Of a stretch of DNA of 58,816 bases, positions 50,634 through 58,801 are shown piece after piece; the first letter of the stretch is position 1; every line of letters starts with the position of its first letter. The stretch covers positions 1 through 58,816 of the forward strand of contig CALXKU010000015.1 of assembly GCA_944389025.1 (NCBI GenBank), written 5' to 3'. The DNA comes from an uncultured Spirochaetaceae bacterium. Its GTDB lineage: Bacteria > Spirochaetota > Spirochaetia > Sphaerochaetales > Sphaerochaetaceae. The translations under genes and the position numbers were made by a program. The notes under the pieces were generated by a model. The model was not told where the DNA came from, did no database searches, and saw nothing but the letters and a program-made list of their open reading frames with translations.

Positions 50634-51602
50634 ATGAAGATACTCGTAACGGGAGGAGCCGGTTTCATGGGCTCTTCATTCATAAGACGCATGAGAAAAA
50701 CGCATTGTGATGTGGAGATTGTTGCACTCGATGCTCTCACTTACGCCTCTGACATGCGCTCTCTTTCCGCCCTTTCTGGCGACAGGCTCTTTAAATTCGT
50801 AGAGGGGGATATCTCAGACAGGGATCTGGTATTCAGTCTCTTTGAGAAGGAGAATTTCGATGCTGTGGTGAACTATGCGGCGGAGACTCATGTGGACAAC
50901 TCTATTCGTAGCTCAAGTCCTTTTCTCATTTCCAATGTCGTAGGTGTGGGGGTGCTTCTCGATGCTGTGAACAGGTATGGGACAAAGCGTTTTCATCAGG
51001 TCTCGACAGACGAGGTGTACGGGGATCTTCCTCTTGGCTCATCATCTTCTTTTTCTGAGATGAGTCCGATTCACCCCAGCAATCCTTACTCGGCGAGTAA
51101 GGCATCGGCAGACCTTTTATGCCTATCATATTTCAGGACATACGGGACACCGGTCACGATAAGCCGCTCGGTGAACAACTACGGACCGTTCCAGAACAGC
51201 GAGAAACTTATTCCTCATTCAATAAGGCAGATAATGTGTGGTGAGCCGGTTCCCATTTATGGCAGTGGAGAGAACATCCGCTCCTGGATACATGTGAGCG
51301 ACCACAGCAGAGCTGTTGAGCGCATACTCTTTGACGGCAGAGTCGGGGAAGTGTATAACATCTCAGCCGGTTTCGAGATAAGCAATATAGAGCTGATAAG
51401 AAGAATTCTCTCAATAATGGGAAAGAGCGATGATCTTATTTCTTTCGTCGCCGACAGGCCCGGGCATGACAGACGTTACAGCCTCGACTTTGCAAAGCTC
51501 AGGAGCACATTTTCTTTTGCTCCTCTTATCTCATTCGATGACGGGCTTAGCAGTACGGTACGCTGGTATGCCGAGAATGCGGATTTCTCCGAGGGAGTGT
51601 GA
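50634..51602 (+). CDS. rfbB: dTDP-glucose 4,6-dehydratase-like (RmlB family)
   Basis: 322 residues, extended short-chain dehydrogenase fold. NAD loop TGGAGFMGSSFIRRM, then NYAAETHVDNSIRSS, the catalytic STDEVYG and YSASKASADLL (Tyr-x3-Lys), NNYGPFQNSEKLIP and RSWIHVSDHSRAV. Makes dTDP-4-keto-6-deoxyglucose, the branch point for deoxy sugars in surface glycans. No other rml gene is adjacent. A related UDP-sugar dehydratase or epimerase cannot be excluded. Confidence 0.9.
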   Translation: MKILVTGGAGFMGSSFIRRMRKTHCDVEIVALDALTYASDMRSLSALSGDRLFKFVEGDISDRDLVFSLFEKENFDAVVNYAAETHVDNSIRSSSPFLISNVVGVGVLLDAVNRYGTKRFHQVSTDEVYGDLPLGSSSSFSEMSPIHPSNPYSASKASADLLCLSYFRTYGTPVTISRSVNNYGPFQNSEKLIPHSIRQIMCGEPVPIYGSGENIRSWIHVSDHSRAVERILFDGRVGEVYNISAGFEISNIELIRRILSIMGKSDDLISFVADRPGHDRRYSLDFAKLRSTFSFAPLISFDDGLSSTVRWYAENADFSEGV

Positions 51603-51633
51603 TACATTTCCATCAGACTACAGTTCTTTTAAC

Positions 51634-51663
51634 TTGACAATCGCTTTTAGGGGGGGGCATACT
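51634..51663 (+). promoter_or_regulatory. Promoter with a G8 tract in its spacer (phase-variable candidate)
   Basis: TTGACA (51634-51639), an 18-base spacer that ends in eight G (51650-51657), then CATACT (51658-51663). AGGAGG stands before ATG 51689. Each gain or loss of a G changes the -35 to -10 distance, so expression of the lipoprotein should switch with tract length; with seven G the spacer would be 17. Confidence 0.7.
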
Positions 51664-51688
51664 GAGTAAAACAACTTAGGAGGACCCT

Positions 51689-54600
51689 ATGATAGGCAAA
51701 AGGAAAGCAGCCATAATGCTGTGTCTGATAAGTCTTTTCGCCTTCCTTCTCATTTCATGCCCATCAGAGGTGGAAATGCAGAAGCTCAGTTTGCCCGTGA
51801 TTGAAAGTTCCAGTTCCGAAATCAATGAGGATACGATAATCACGATTAAAACCAATGAAGGCGCAACCATTTATTATACTGAGGACGGATCGGATCCGCG
51901 TGTCTCAGATAGCAGGAAAGAGTATGTAGAAGCTTTCAAACCTGCACTCGATAGCAGTATTGTAATAAAGGCATATGCCACCATGTCTGGCTATATTGAC
52001 TCGGATGTGGCGGAGGCTGAGTTCAAATACTCTGGAAATCTTCCAGCTCCTGTATTCGAAATTGAAAACGACGCAGTCATTCCTTTTCTCAATGTCAAAG
52101 TCATTGTGAATGCAGCCCAGGGCTATGTTGTGCATTACACCTTGGATGGCAGTACCCCGAATGAGAATAGCAATAAAGCGGAGAATGGTCTTATTGATCT
52201 ATCATCTTTTGCAGGGGAGAGTGTGACTATCAAGGCATATGCTGCGAAGGAGGGGATGGAGAATTCTGAGATTGCAACAGTGACTTACCAGAAGAAGAAA
52301 GTAAGCTCTCCTGTAATTAATCCTGAGAGCAAGAAATTCCTGGAGCCAATCGAGGTCTCAATTACAGCGGAAGAAGGGGCGATGATATATTACACTCTGG
52401 ACGGAAGTGAGCCATCCTCTTCGTCGACACCATATAAGAAGCCTTTCTTACTCGAGAAAGCAGCGATATTGAAAGCCATAGCGGTTATGGAAGGCTGCAC
52501 AGATTCAGAGATTGCGATTGCTGAATACTCATCAAAGACACCGGCTCCTGTCATCACGCCCGAAGATGGTATCGTACCTTTCATAGCGGATAATATCACA
52601 ATTGAAGCGGGGGAGAATGACAGGATCTACTATAGCACGAACGGAGATGATCCTGTTCTGAGTGGAGAGTATAAAACCGGATCAGTTACTCTTTCCATGA
52701 TGGAAGCGGGGGTAGTGAAAGCCATAGCAGTCAGAGATGGGTATGAACCATCCGAGCTTATATCGCTTACGATAAAGCAGGCTCAGTTACCTGAACCTGT
52801 GGTAAGCTATCCAGATCCATTCATCTTAGGGGAATCAAAGATAACGATCACATCTGAAGTTGAAGGGGTTAGCCTGATTTATGATTCCTCCGAGCCGATA
52901 GAAAATGCTTATACCGGGCCTTTCATCTTAAGTGAAGCAGATATCTTTAACGGTAATTATACTTTGATTGTAGAAGCTAAGAAGGATGGATATAAGCCAT
53001 CATATTTGCGTGAGACGATATGGGTTTATGAAAGGGATGATTCCCTTCCTGTATTCTCCCTTCCCGAGGGGATACCGAATGCTCAAAATATGACTCTTAA
53101 GATACTCGCACCGGGATCTGTCCGCTATACGACGGACGGCTCAGATCCAACCACAAAATCTGAAATTGGATCTTCCATTAACCTCTCATCTCAAATCAGG
53201 ACGGTTAAGGCAATCTATGTGATGACAGGAGATAGGAGAGTCAGCAATGTTGCAACCCTAAACCTTTCAGATGCCAAAGATCCTTCGCTGGTAAATGGTG
53301 AGTGGATCTCATTTACTTCCGATTTCTCCATCCAAGATGGTAGGATAACAACAGGTGATTATAATAACCGTGTTATTTTGGATTATGCCATCAGCGATGA
53401 TGTCTTAGCTGTTTCCATTAATGGTAATGATGATATTAACAGTGAATACATATTCGATGAGGCATCTCTTACTCTAACAATGGGTGAAGATACAATAAAT
53501 CTTACAAAAGGATATGGAAACACCTATGAAGGGGAGGGCGTAACACTTATCCTGAATGAGGAGGCTTTCTCTCTTTCAATAGATGGAACGTATGAGAGTG
53601 GAACGGTGGAAGGAAGCACGCTTAAAGCGGACAAGACGGTTCTTCTTTCTGACATATCAGATGTAGATGTTGCAAAAGGTCCTGTCTCGATTCCTAAGAT
53701 TGGCACAGTATACCGTCGTCCTGAATTCACTATTACCCCTGAAAGGGGTGCGGCTATCGCGGTAAATGAGGAAGTTGAGATTACATTGAGCTATGATACT
53801 CTTCCAGAAGGTATCAGCATAGGTGATGAGATTACCTACGAGTTACATTCCGATAATGGTGACTCCTCTTCCGGTTCATTCGTATATGGTAATTCTGTGA
53901 AATACACACCAACAGTTTTATCACTCTCTTACGAATTCACAATTCCAGTGAGCCTTTCTGATGAGGGTAAAAGGAATTTCGTAATTGGTGGTGAGTATAA
54001 TGTGATGGAAAGATATGGAATACCTTATGTGGGACCTTACACGGTACTTACCGATGCTTCCATGAAAGGTGATGGCATTGAAGTGGGGATAAGGGATCTT
54101 GATTCTACTTATAACGGTAATAACCTCTATTTCAATATTTCATCAGAATATAATGGAAATGATTTTGTATTTAATCCGAACCGTACTTTTCCAAATGGCT
54201 ATAAAGATAAAGTAATGACCTCCAATGATGATACTTTCACTCAGACCGGGGCAATGAAGGGTCACCTTGATAACGCTTCTGCTGATAAGCTGCCATCGAA
54301 ACAGAATATAAAGACATTCTATACATCGGATGATACTGCCGGCTCTCTTTCCGATACTACATGGTCCGGTTCGATGGAGCTAGAAAGCTTTGGCCCTATT
54401 ACTCTAACTCTGACGGTGGATGAAAACTGCGACTATGAGGTATATGCGGATTCGCTTGGGACTGCCTATAAGGGGAAGGCACGCTACAGCGAAGAGAAGA
54501 ACATGATTCTCATTGATTTCAAGAATGACAATCAGCTCAAGATGAATGATAAGCCTTACTTTATGAGTGTAAATTTAGATTATACATATAATTCTGCTGA

Positions 54601-54940
54601 TGATTCTCTTACTATCAATGATATTGTGTTCTACCGTGCATCTGGAGATAAGGGCAGTGCAGAAGGCTACTGGATTGAGAAGAATAATGATGATGAGATT
54701 ACAAGAAGTGAGTTCGTCCTCGATGGAGAATGGATTTCCTACCGTGGCAATCTCTGGAGTGGCAACCAGGAAATCTATATCTATGAGGGAACTTTCAGTT
54801 ATGACGATAATGGAGATATCACATTCCCTGAATCTACAGGAGAAGGAATCGATAATTATTACATCCTTTCCTATCCTTGCTTGAGAGATGATGGCAACAC
54901 TCTTTTTGTTGCTGGTCTTGATTTTACTAAGTCAAATTAA
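51689..54940 (+). CDS. Surface lipoprotein with about six chitobiase-like repeats
   Basis: 1083 residues. Signal peptide II with lipobox L-I-S-C (Cys 24). From about 40 to 530 there are six copies of a beta-rich repeat, each with a core like TIYYTEDGSDPRVS, HYTLDGSTPNEN, IYYTLDGSEPSS or RYTTDGSDPTTK and ending K-A-I/Y-A-V; these match CHB_HEX_C-type (chitobiase C-terminal) domains common in spirochaete surface lipoproteins. The C-terminal half is unrecognised and contains two similar segments, GEWISFTSDFSI and GEWISYRGNLWSG. Outer-membrane or periplasmic lipoprotein; may bind host or polysaccharide. Preceded by a promoter with a G8 run. Confidence 0.82.
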   Translation: MIGKRKAAIMLCLISLFAFLLISCPSEVEMQKLSLPVIESSSSEINEDTIITIKTNEGATIYYTEDGSDPRVSDSRKEYVEAFKPALDSSIVIKAYATMSGYIDSDVAEAEFKYSGNLPAPVFEIENDAVIPFLNVKVIVNAAQGYVVHYTLDGSTPNENSNKAENGLIDLSSFAGESVTIKAYAAKEGMENSEIATVTYQKKKVSSPVINPESKKFLEPIEVSITAEEGAMIYYTLDGSEPSSSSTPYKKPFLLEKAAILKAIAVMEGCTDSEIAIAEYSSKTPAPVITPEDGIVPFIADNITIEAGENDRIYYSTNGDDPVLSGEYKTGSVTLSMMEAGVVKAIAVRDGYEPSELISLTIKQAQLPEPVVSYPDPFILGESKITITSEVEGVSLIYDSSEPIENAYTGPFILSEADIFNGNYTLIVEAKKDGYKPSYLRETIWVYERDDSLPVFSLPEGIPNAQNMTLKILAPGSVRYTTDGSDPTTKSEIGSSINLSSQIRTVKAIYVMTGDRRVSNVATLNLSDAKDPSLVNGEWISFTSDFSIQDGRITTGDYNNRVILDYAISDDVLAVSINGNDDINSEYIFDEASLTLTMGEDTINLTKGYGNTYEGEGVTLILNEEAFSLSIDGTYESGTVEGSTLKADKTVLLSDISDVDVAKGPVSIPKIGTVYRRPEFTITPERGAAIAVNEEVEITLSYDTLPEGISIGDEITYELHSDNGDSSSGSFVYGNSVKYTPTVLSLSYEFTIPVSLSDEGKRNFVIGGEYNVMERYGIPYVGPYTVLTDASMKGDGIEVGIRDLDSTYNGNNLYFNISSEYNGNDFVFNPNRTFPNGYKDKVMTSNDDTFTQTGAMKGHLDNASADKLPSKQNIKTFYTSDDTAGSLSDTTWSGSMELESFGPITLTLTVDENCDYEVYADSLGTAYKGKARYSEEKNMILIDFKNDNQLKMNDKPYFMSVNLDYTYNSADDSLTINDIVFYRASGDKGSAEGYWIEKNNDDEITRSEFVLDGEWISYRGNLWSGNQEIYIYEGTFSYDDNGDITFPESTGEGIDNYYILSYPCLRDDGNTLFVAGLDFTKSN

Positions 54941-54956
54941 ACTTACCTGCTTTACT

Positions 54957-54994
54957 TCCCGTCCTTTCTTTTTGAGAGGGGACGGGATTATTTT
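54957..54994. terminator. Bidirectional terminator between lipoprotein and ATPase genes
   Basis: TCCCGTCC (54957-54964) pairs with GGACGGGA (54980-54987) over a 15-base loop; followed by TTATTTT on the plus strand, and preceded by AAAGTAAAG-type T-rich sequence on the other. Lies between convergent stops. Confidence 0.65.
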
Positions 54995-56367
54995 ACGAAT
55001 TCGTCTGTTGTAATAAGAACAATCCTCTTGTCTCTTTTTGCTTCTTCAATTATTTCAGAGTCAAAGCTGGAGCGTGAGAGAAGATAATATTTTCTTATGC
55101 TGCAGGCTGTTGCTATTGAGGCTTTTCTTTTTAGATCTTCAAGTACGTTTAGTCCTATCTTGTTTTTCTTCCACTTGCATTCTCCAAAGGAAACTGTACC
55201 ATCGTCGTATTTTATAACGAGATCTATTTCCTCATTTACTTTGGTATTAGGATTTGCAAACTCTCCATATCCTGCTTCAAGCACATTCTCAGGATCTAAG
55301 GTGAGGACGAATCGTAAAAAATCCTTCTCTATGGCTTTTGAAACGAAGAGAGAGATTTCTTCATTCATTTTTCCGACCTCTATGTTTATATCATTTTCTA
55401 TTAAGAGCTGACGAGGTGCTACAAATTTATAATAGAATGCGAAGAAGTTGTCGGAGATAATCCACTTTTTCTTATCTTTCTCACGCAGTATGTTTGTCTT
55501 CTGCTCACAGATTCTTAGAATTCTGAGCTTGTTAAGGGCTGCACTTATATTACTCTTATCCATATGGGACTTGTCCGATATCTCATTATTGACATTTGCC
55601 CCCTTTGATATAAGTCGAAGTATGGTATCATATGTGGCAAAATTTCTAACAGATGATGAGAAAAACAATTTGACTTCATTAAACAGTCCACCTAATGAAT
55701 TGAAGAGAACTTTTTCCAATGCCTCATTGAGATTCGGATAATCTTTGAATGCTTTAAGGTAAAATGGAATTCCTCCTGAGATGACATGAGCATTTATTTT
55801 ATCGTCAATGCTCCAGCAAGGATTAAGATAGTCAATACTTTCCTGAATTGTGAAAGCCCTAAGTTCGATTTGAAGTGGAATCCTTCCATATAAAGGGCCT
55901 TCAGTGCTCAAAACCTCTGATTCAATATATGAGATTGAAGAACCTGAAATAATCAGCATCAAAGAATTGTTATCCTGATTCTGGTCAACTAAACGTTGTA
56001 GGACGCTTAGCACTGTTCTATCTTCTTTTCTTGCGATGTAAGGAAGTTCATCTATTACGAAAATCAGTTTTTCTTTCCCTTTGTAGGAGAATACAGCTCT
56101 AAAAGCATCATCATAGCTTGTGTAGCTTACGCCATCAGAGCCAAAAAGACTTTCCCCTATGAGACGGGAGAGTTCGGTTAGATTGCTTGCATTGTTCTCA
56201 CTGGCTTGGAAAAAGATGTTTTTTTTGTTTTTTATAAAATTACGGATCAGAAAACTTTTCCCGACTCTTCTTCTTCCATATACGACAGCAGCTGAGAAAG
56301 CTTCTTTTTCGTATTCTGCTTTAAGAGCCTCAAGCTCTTTCTTCCTTCCTATGAAGCGCTGTTCCAT
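54988..56367 (-). CDS. AAA+ ATPase with DUF234/PD-(D/E)XK-like C-terminus
   Basis: About 459 residues. Walker A VVYGRRRVGKSFLIRNF, Walker B KLIFVIDELPYIA, sensor region LMLIISGSS. A winged-helix-like segment (about 225-300, KSHMDKSNISAALNKLRIL) follows, then the C-terminal EEIDLVIKYDDGTVSFGECKWKKN with the E...D...E-C-K of a PD-(D/E)XK nuclease-like fold (DUF234). These ATPases are widespread in archaea, Bacteroides and spirochaetes, role unknown. ATG 56367 (MEQRFIGRKKEL) is chosen; another Met is two codons upstream. The upstream region has tandem repeats, suggesting autoregulation. Confidence 0.8.
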   Translation of the reverse strand: MEQRFIGRKKELEALKAEYEKEAFSAAVVYGRRRVGKSFLIRNFIKNKKNIFFQASENNASNLTELSRLIGESLFGSDGVSYTSYDDAFRAVFSYKGKEKLIFVIDELPYIARKEDRTVLSVLQRLVDQNQDNNSLMLIISGSSISYIESEVLSTEGPLYGRIPLQIELRAFTIQESIDYLNPCWSIDDKINAHVISGGIPFYLKAFKDYPNLNEALEKVLFNSLGGLFNEVKLFFSSSVRNFATYDTILRLISKGANVNNEISDKSHMDKSNISAALNKLRILRICEQKTNILREKDKKKWIISDNFFAFYYKFVAPRQLLIENDINIEVGKMNEEISLFVSKAIEKDFLRFVLTLDPENVLEAGYGEFANPNTKVNEEIDLVIKYDDGTVSFGECKWKKNKIGLNVLEDLKRKASIATACSIRKYYLLSRSSFDSEIIEEAKRDKRIVLITTDEFVK

Positions 56368-56390
56368 AAGCAATAATATATATTGTAAAA

Positions 56391-56453
56391 TTATGTTTTG
56401 TCAAATCGTAATTTGACAAATTATGATTTAACAAAATTGTGATTTGCAATATA
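56391..56453. repeat. Four tandem AT-rich repeats (TTTGnCAAA-like) upstream of the ATPase gene
   Basis: Approximate 15-16-base units TTATGTTTTGTCAAAT, CGTAATTTGACAAAT, TATGATTTAACAAAAT and TGTGATTTGCAATATA follow each other from 56391 to 56453. Each contains or nearly contains the small palindrome TTTGnCAAA. They lie between the divergent genes at 56367 and 56478 and cover the promoter of the latter, so they may be cooperative protein-binding sites. Confidence 0.55.
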
Positions 56454-56455
56454 AT
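56428..56455 (+). promoter_or_regulatory. Promoter of the YwaF-like gene
   Basis: TTAACA (56428-56433), 16-base spacer, TATAAT (56450-56455). It overlaps the tandem repeat array, so repeat-binding proteins would control it. Start codon ATG 56478 follows. Confidence 0.55.
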
Positions 56456-56477
56456 CGCTCTGGTGTATTCTTTGCTC

Positions 56478-57236
56478 ATGAATCCGTATCTTGCTACGAA
56501 ATATACCGTCCCTGACGGGTATGGCCATCCGCTCTTTTCTCTTCCTCATATCTTTTCCCTCATTTTCACGGGAGTTGCCATCATCTTTCTTTCCAGTCTC
56601 TATAGGGAAAAAGACGAGAAGGGAAGGCTGATGATAAGGCGTGTGCTAGCCTTGCTGCTCCTTCTTGATGAAATCGTAAAGGACGCAAATGCCATTGTCA
56701 CAGGGCAGTGGAACTGGAATCTGCTTCCACTTCATCTTTGCTCAGTCAATATCTTCATAATACTTCTTGATGCTTTTCATGAATCAGAGGCGACTAAGAA
56801 TTATCTATATGCTGTATGCATTCCCGCATCCGTTTCTGCCTTGATTTTCCCTTCCTGGATGACAGTCCTTCCATATTTTTCTCTGATGAGCATTCATTCA
56901 TGGAGCGTTCACATAATGCTTCTGATGTATCCTGTGCTCCTTCTCTCAGGAGGTTTTGTCCCTTCTCTAAGAGTATTCTTTCAGAAAAGGGTTATTATCC
57001 CGTTTGCACTATTTCTTGTGTTCGATTATTTCTTCAATTATGCATTCAACACCGATTTCTTCTTCCTAAGAAATGGAGGAGAGGAGAATCCTCTCTCATT
57101 CTTTGAATCCATAATGCCCGATTATCTTTATCTCGCATTTGTGGTGTTTCTACTAATTAGCATGGTGCTGGCGATGTACGGCTTGAATGCATTGGTTGGT
57201 AGAATGAGAAAATGCGACAAATTGGCAAGGCAATGA
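56478..57236 (+). CDS. YwaF/TIGR02206-like integral membrane protein
   Basis: About 252 residues with seven hydrophobic helices. The segment WNWNLLPLHLCSVNIFIILLDAF (LPLHLC core) and MSIHSWSVHIMLLMYPVLLL agree with the TIGR02206/YwaF family, bacterial relatives of TMEM164. Function not established. ATG 56478 chosen because it lies after the promoter TATAAT and starts before the first helix; an earlier in-frame ATG lies in the repeat array. Confidence 0.75.
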   Translation: MNPYLATKYTVPDGYGHPLFSLPHIFSLIFTGVAIIFLSSLYREKDEKGRLMIRRVLALLLLLDEIVKDANAIVTGQWNWNLLPLHLCSVNIFIILLDAFHESEATKNYLYAVCIPASVSALIFPSWMTVLPYFSLMSIHSWSVHIMLLMYPVLLLSGGFVPSLRVFFQKRVIIPFALFLVFDYFFNYAFNTDFFFLRNGGEENPLSFFESIMPDYLYLAFVVFLLISMVLAMYGLNALVGRMRKCDKLARQ

Positions 57237-57265
57237 AGTTTAATCTTTGTGCTCACTTCCTTGTC

Positions 57266-57410
57266 TTACTCTTCTTGCTTTTTTCCTTCCCAATCCTCAA
57301 TAAACGTCTGTACTTCATCTTCCAATGCTTTTTTCTCAGGGAGATAGAGTACATATTTTGAAGCAAAGATTCTGTTCTCAAGTCCTCCAAGAACATACTC
57401 TATCGATAAA
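57266..57410 (-). pseudogene. 3' remnant of a probable DUF1016/YhcG-type nuclease
   Basis: The last about 48 codons of a minus-strand gene: LAALSIEYVLGGLENRIFAS, then KYVLYLPEKKALEDEVQTFI before the stop. The pattern EYxLxGxENxIFASxYxxYLP is like the C-terminal tail of DUF1016 (YhcG) PDDEXK proteins. The frame meets the left end of IS element 3 near 57411 and nothing of the rest is visible in the window, so the insertion replaced or removed the N-terminal part. The wider open frame reaches 57577 only by crossing the element. Confidence 0.5.
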
Positions 57411-57505
57411 GCGGCAAGAGGACACCACCTTCTAATCGAAGAGTAAGGTGGTGATGAATTGCCGCATCTGCTTGGCTCGTAAACATATATATGGTATAAT
57501 AAGAC

Positions 57506-58744
57506 ATGGACGACGAGGCTAGGAAAGCGAAGAACAGGATCATCAAGGAGAAAGGCAGGGAGACGCGTCTCCGCCATGCCTCCATGCGCCCCGTCGTCAT
57601 CGAGCTCAAGCTCGACCTGAAGTGTCTGAACAATGCAGAGCGTGATAAGCTCTTCCTGTATTTCGCTGAATGCAGATGGCTCTGCAACTACCTTATCGGG
57701 CTTGAATCCGATAAGTTCAAGAACTTCAGCACAAAGACGCGTGGCATCACTTCCCTTGATAAGGACGGCAAGCCCGTCGCAAGGAGCCTGATGATGCCTG
57801 CCAAGTTCATACAGGCCGTATACTCGTCCCTGAAGCAGGACATGAGCTCGCTTGCCGCAAAGCGCAGGAAGACAGGGAAGAAGAACGGGAAGCTGAAGTT
57901 CCGCTCATCCTATGATTCCATCGAGCTCAATCAGTATAACGATACCCACTGGATATGCTTCGGCCCGGGCGGCAATGCGAACGGCAGGTATAAGAATACC
58001 GTGCATATCGCGGGGATAAAGAGGCCGATACGCGTATTCGGGATGGATCAGATTCCTGCCGATGCTGAATGCGCCAACGCAAAGCTCGTGAAGAGGGCAT
58101 CGGGCATATACCTCATGCTGACATGCTACATCCCGAAGCATGATGGGACAGCTGAAACGGAGAAGAAGCCGGGCATCGGACTTGATTTCGGCATAAAGAC
58201 AACGATAACGACCTCGGAAGGAGAGAAATTCGACATATCGGTCCAAGAACAGGAGCGCCTCAAGGGCCTGCAGCGGAAGCTCGCAAGGCAGGTGAAGGGC
58301 TCCGGGGGCTGGCGTGATACGAAGCATCGGATCCAGAGGGAGTATGAGAGGCTCGCCAACAAGAGGCGTGCAAAGGCCAATCAGGTATATCACGATATCG
58401 TCACGGACAGGGGCCTTGTAGTCATGCAGGATGAGAACATCAAGGGCTGGCACAAGGGACTCTTTGGGAAGCAGGTGCAGAATTCAGCACTCGGCACGCT
58501 CAAGAGCAAGCTCAAGGCGAATGAGAATGTGCTGATGATAAACCGCTTCTTTCCGTCGACGAGGATGTGCCCGGTCTGCGGACATATACATGAGGATATC
58601 ACGCTCTCAGACAGGGAATTCGTCTGCCCTGCGTGCGGATATGCCGAAGAACGTGATACGAAGGCCGCGAAAACGCTGCTTCTTGCAGGTGGGCATGAGA
58701 TAGCCTGCACGCTTCCGGAACAGAAGCGTACTCCGGTGGAGTGA
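57506..58744 (+). CDS. tnpB: TnpB-family RNA-guided nuclease, intact
   Basis: 412 residues. RuvC residues: IGLDFGIKTTI (Asp), VVMQDENIKGW (Glu) and ERDTKAAKTLL (Asp). Zinc ribbon CPVCGHIHED...CPACGYAEE. Start codon: ATG 57506 lies only 5 bases after an extended -10 TGGTATAAT (57492-57500), so translation may be leaderless or begin at the Met 26 codons later (57584), which would fit the usual TnpB N-terminus better. Distinct in sequence from the other two TnpB proteins. Confidence 0.85.
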   Translation: MDDEARKAKNRIIKEKGRETRLRHASMRPVVIELKLDLKCLNNAERDKLFLYFAECRWLCNYLIGLESDKFKNFSTKTRGITSLDKDGKPVARSLMMPAKFIQAVYSSLKQDMSSLAAKRRKTGKKNGKLKFRSSYDSIELNQYNDTHWICFGPGGNANGRYKNTVHIAGIKRPIRVFGMDQIPADAECANAKLVKRASGIYLMLTCYIPKHDGTAETEKKPGIGLDFGIKTTITTSEGEKFDISVQEQERLKGLQRKLARQVKGSGGWRDTKHRIQREYERLANKRRAKANQVYHDIVTDRGLVVMQDENIKGWHKGLFGKQVQNSALGTLKSKLKANENVLMINRFFPSTRMCPVCGHIHEDITLSDREFVCPACGYAEERDTKAAKTLLLAGGHEIACTLPEQKRTPVE

Positions 58745-58801
58745 TACGCTCCCCTCAAGTAGGACAAAGAAAAACGAAAACTACTTGAAGGGAGTATTCA
58801 C
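58745..58801 (+). ncRNA. Probable omega-RNA 3' hairpin / right end of IS element 3
   Basis: CTCCCCTCAAGTAG (58749-58762) and CTACTTGAAGGGAG (58781-58794) give a long stem with an A-rich 18-base loop, followed by TTCAC. Starts right after the tnpB stop, the usual place of the guide-RNA scaffold. Transcript ends not shown by sequence alone. Confidence 0.4.

Larger units (their letters stand above)
57411..58801 (+). mobile_element. IS200/IS605-type element 3 (tnpB only)
   Basis: Left end: GCGGCAAGAGG (57411-57421), hairpin CACCACCTT/AAGGTGGTG (57423-57453) and GAATTGC (57456-57462), the same arrangement as element 1. Right end: hairpin CTCCCCTCAAGTAG/CTACTTGAAGGGAG (58749-58794) and TTCAC (58797-58801). 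No tnpA. The element lies at the broken end of a probable nuclease gene. The right tip is followed directly by ATGGGAAAG, possibly the next gene, for which GGGAG in the hairpin could act as ribosome site. Confidence 0.65.

Noticed and set aside
57905-58453. 182-codon minus-strand open frame inside tnpB of element 3
   Set aside because: Antisense of intact tnpB with no motif or ribosome site.
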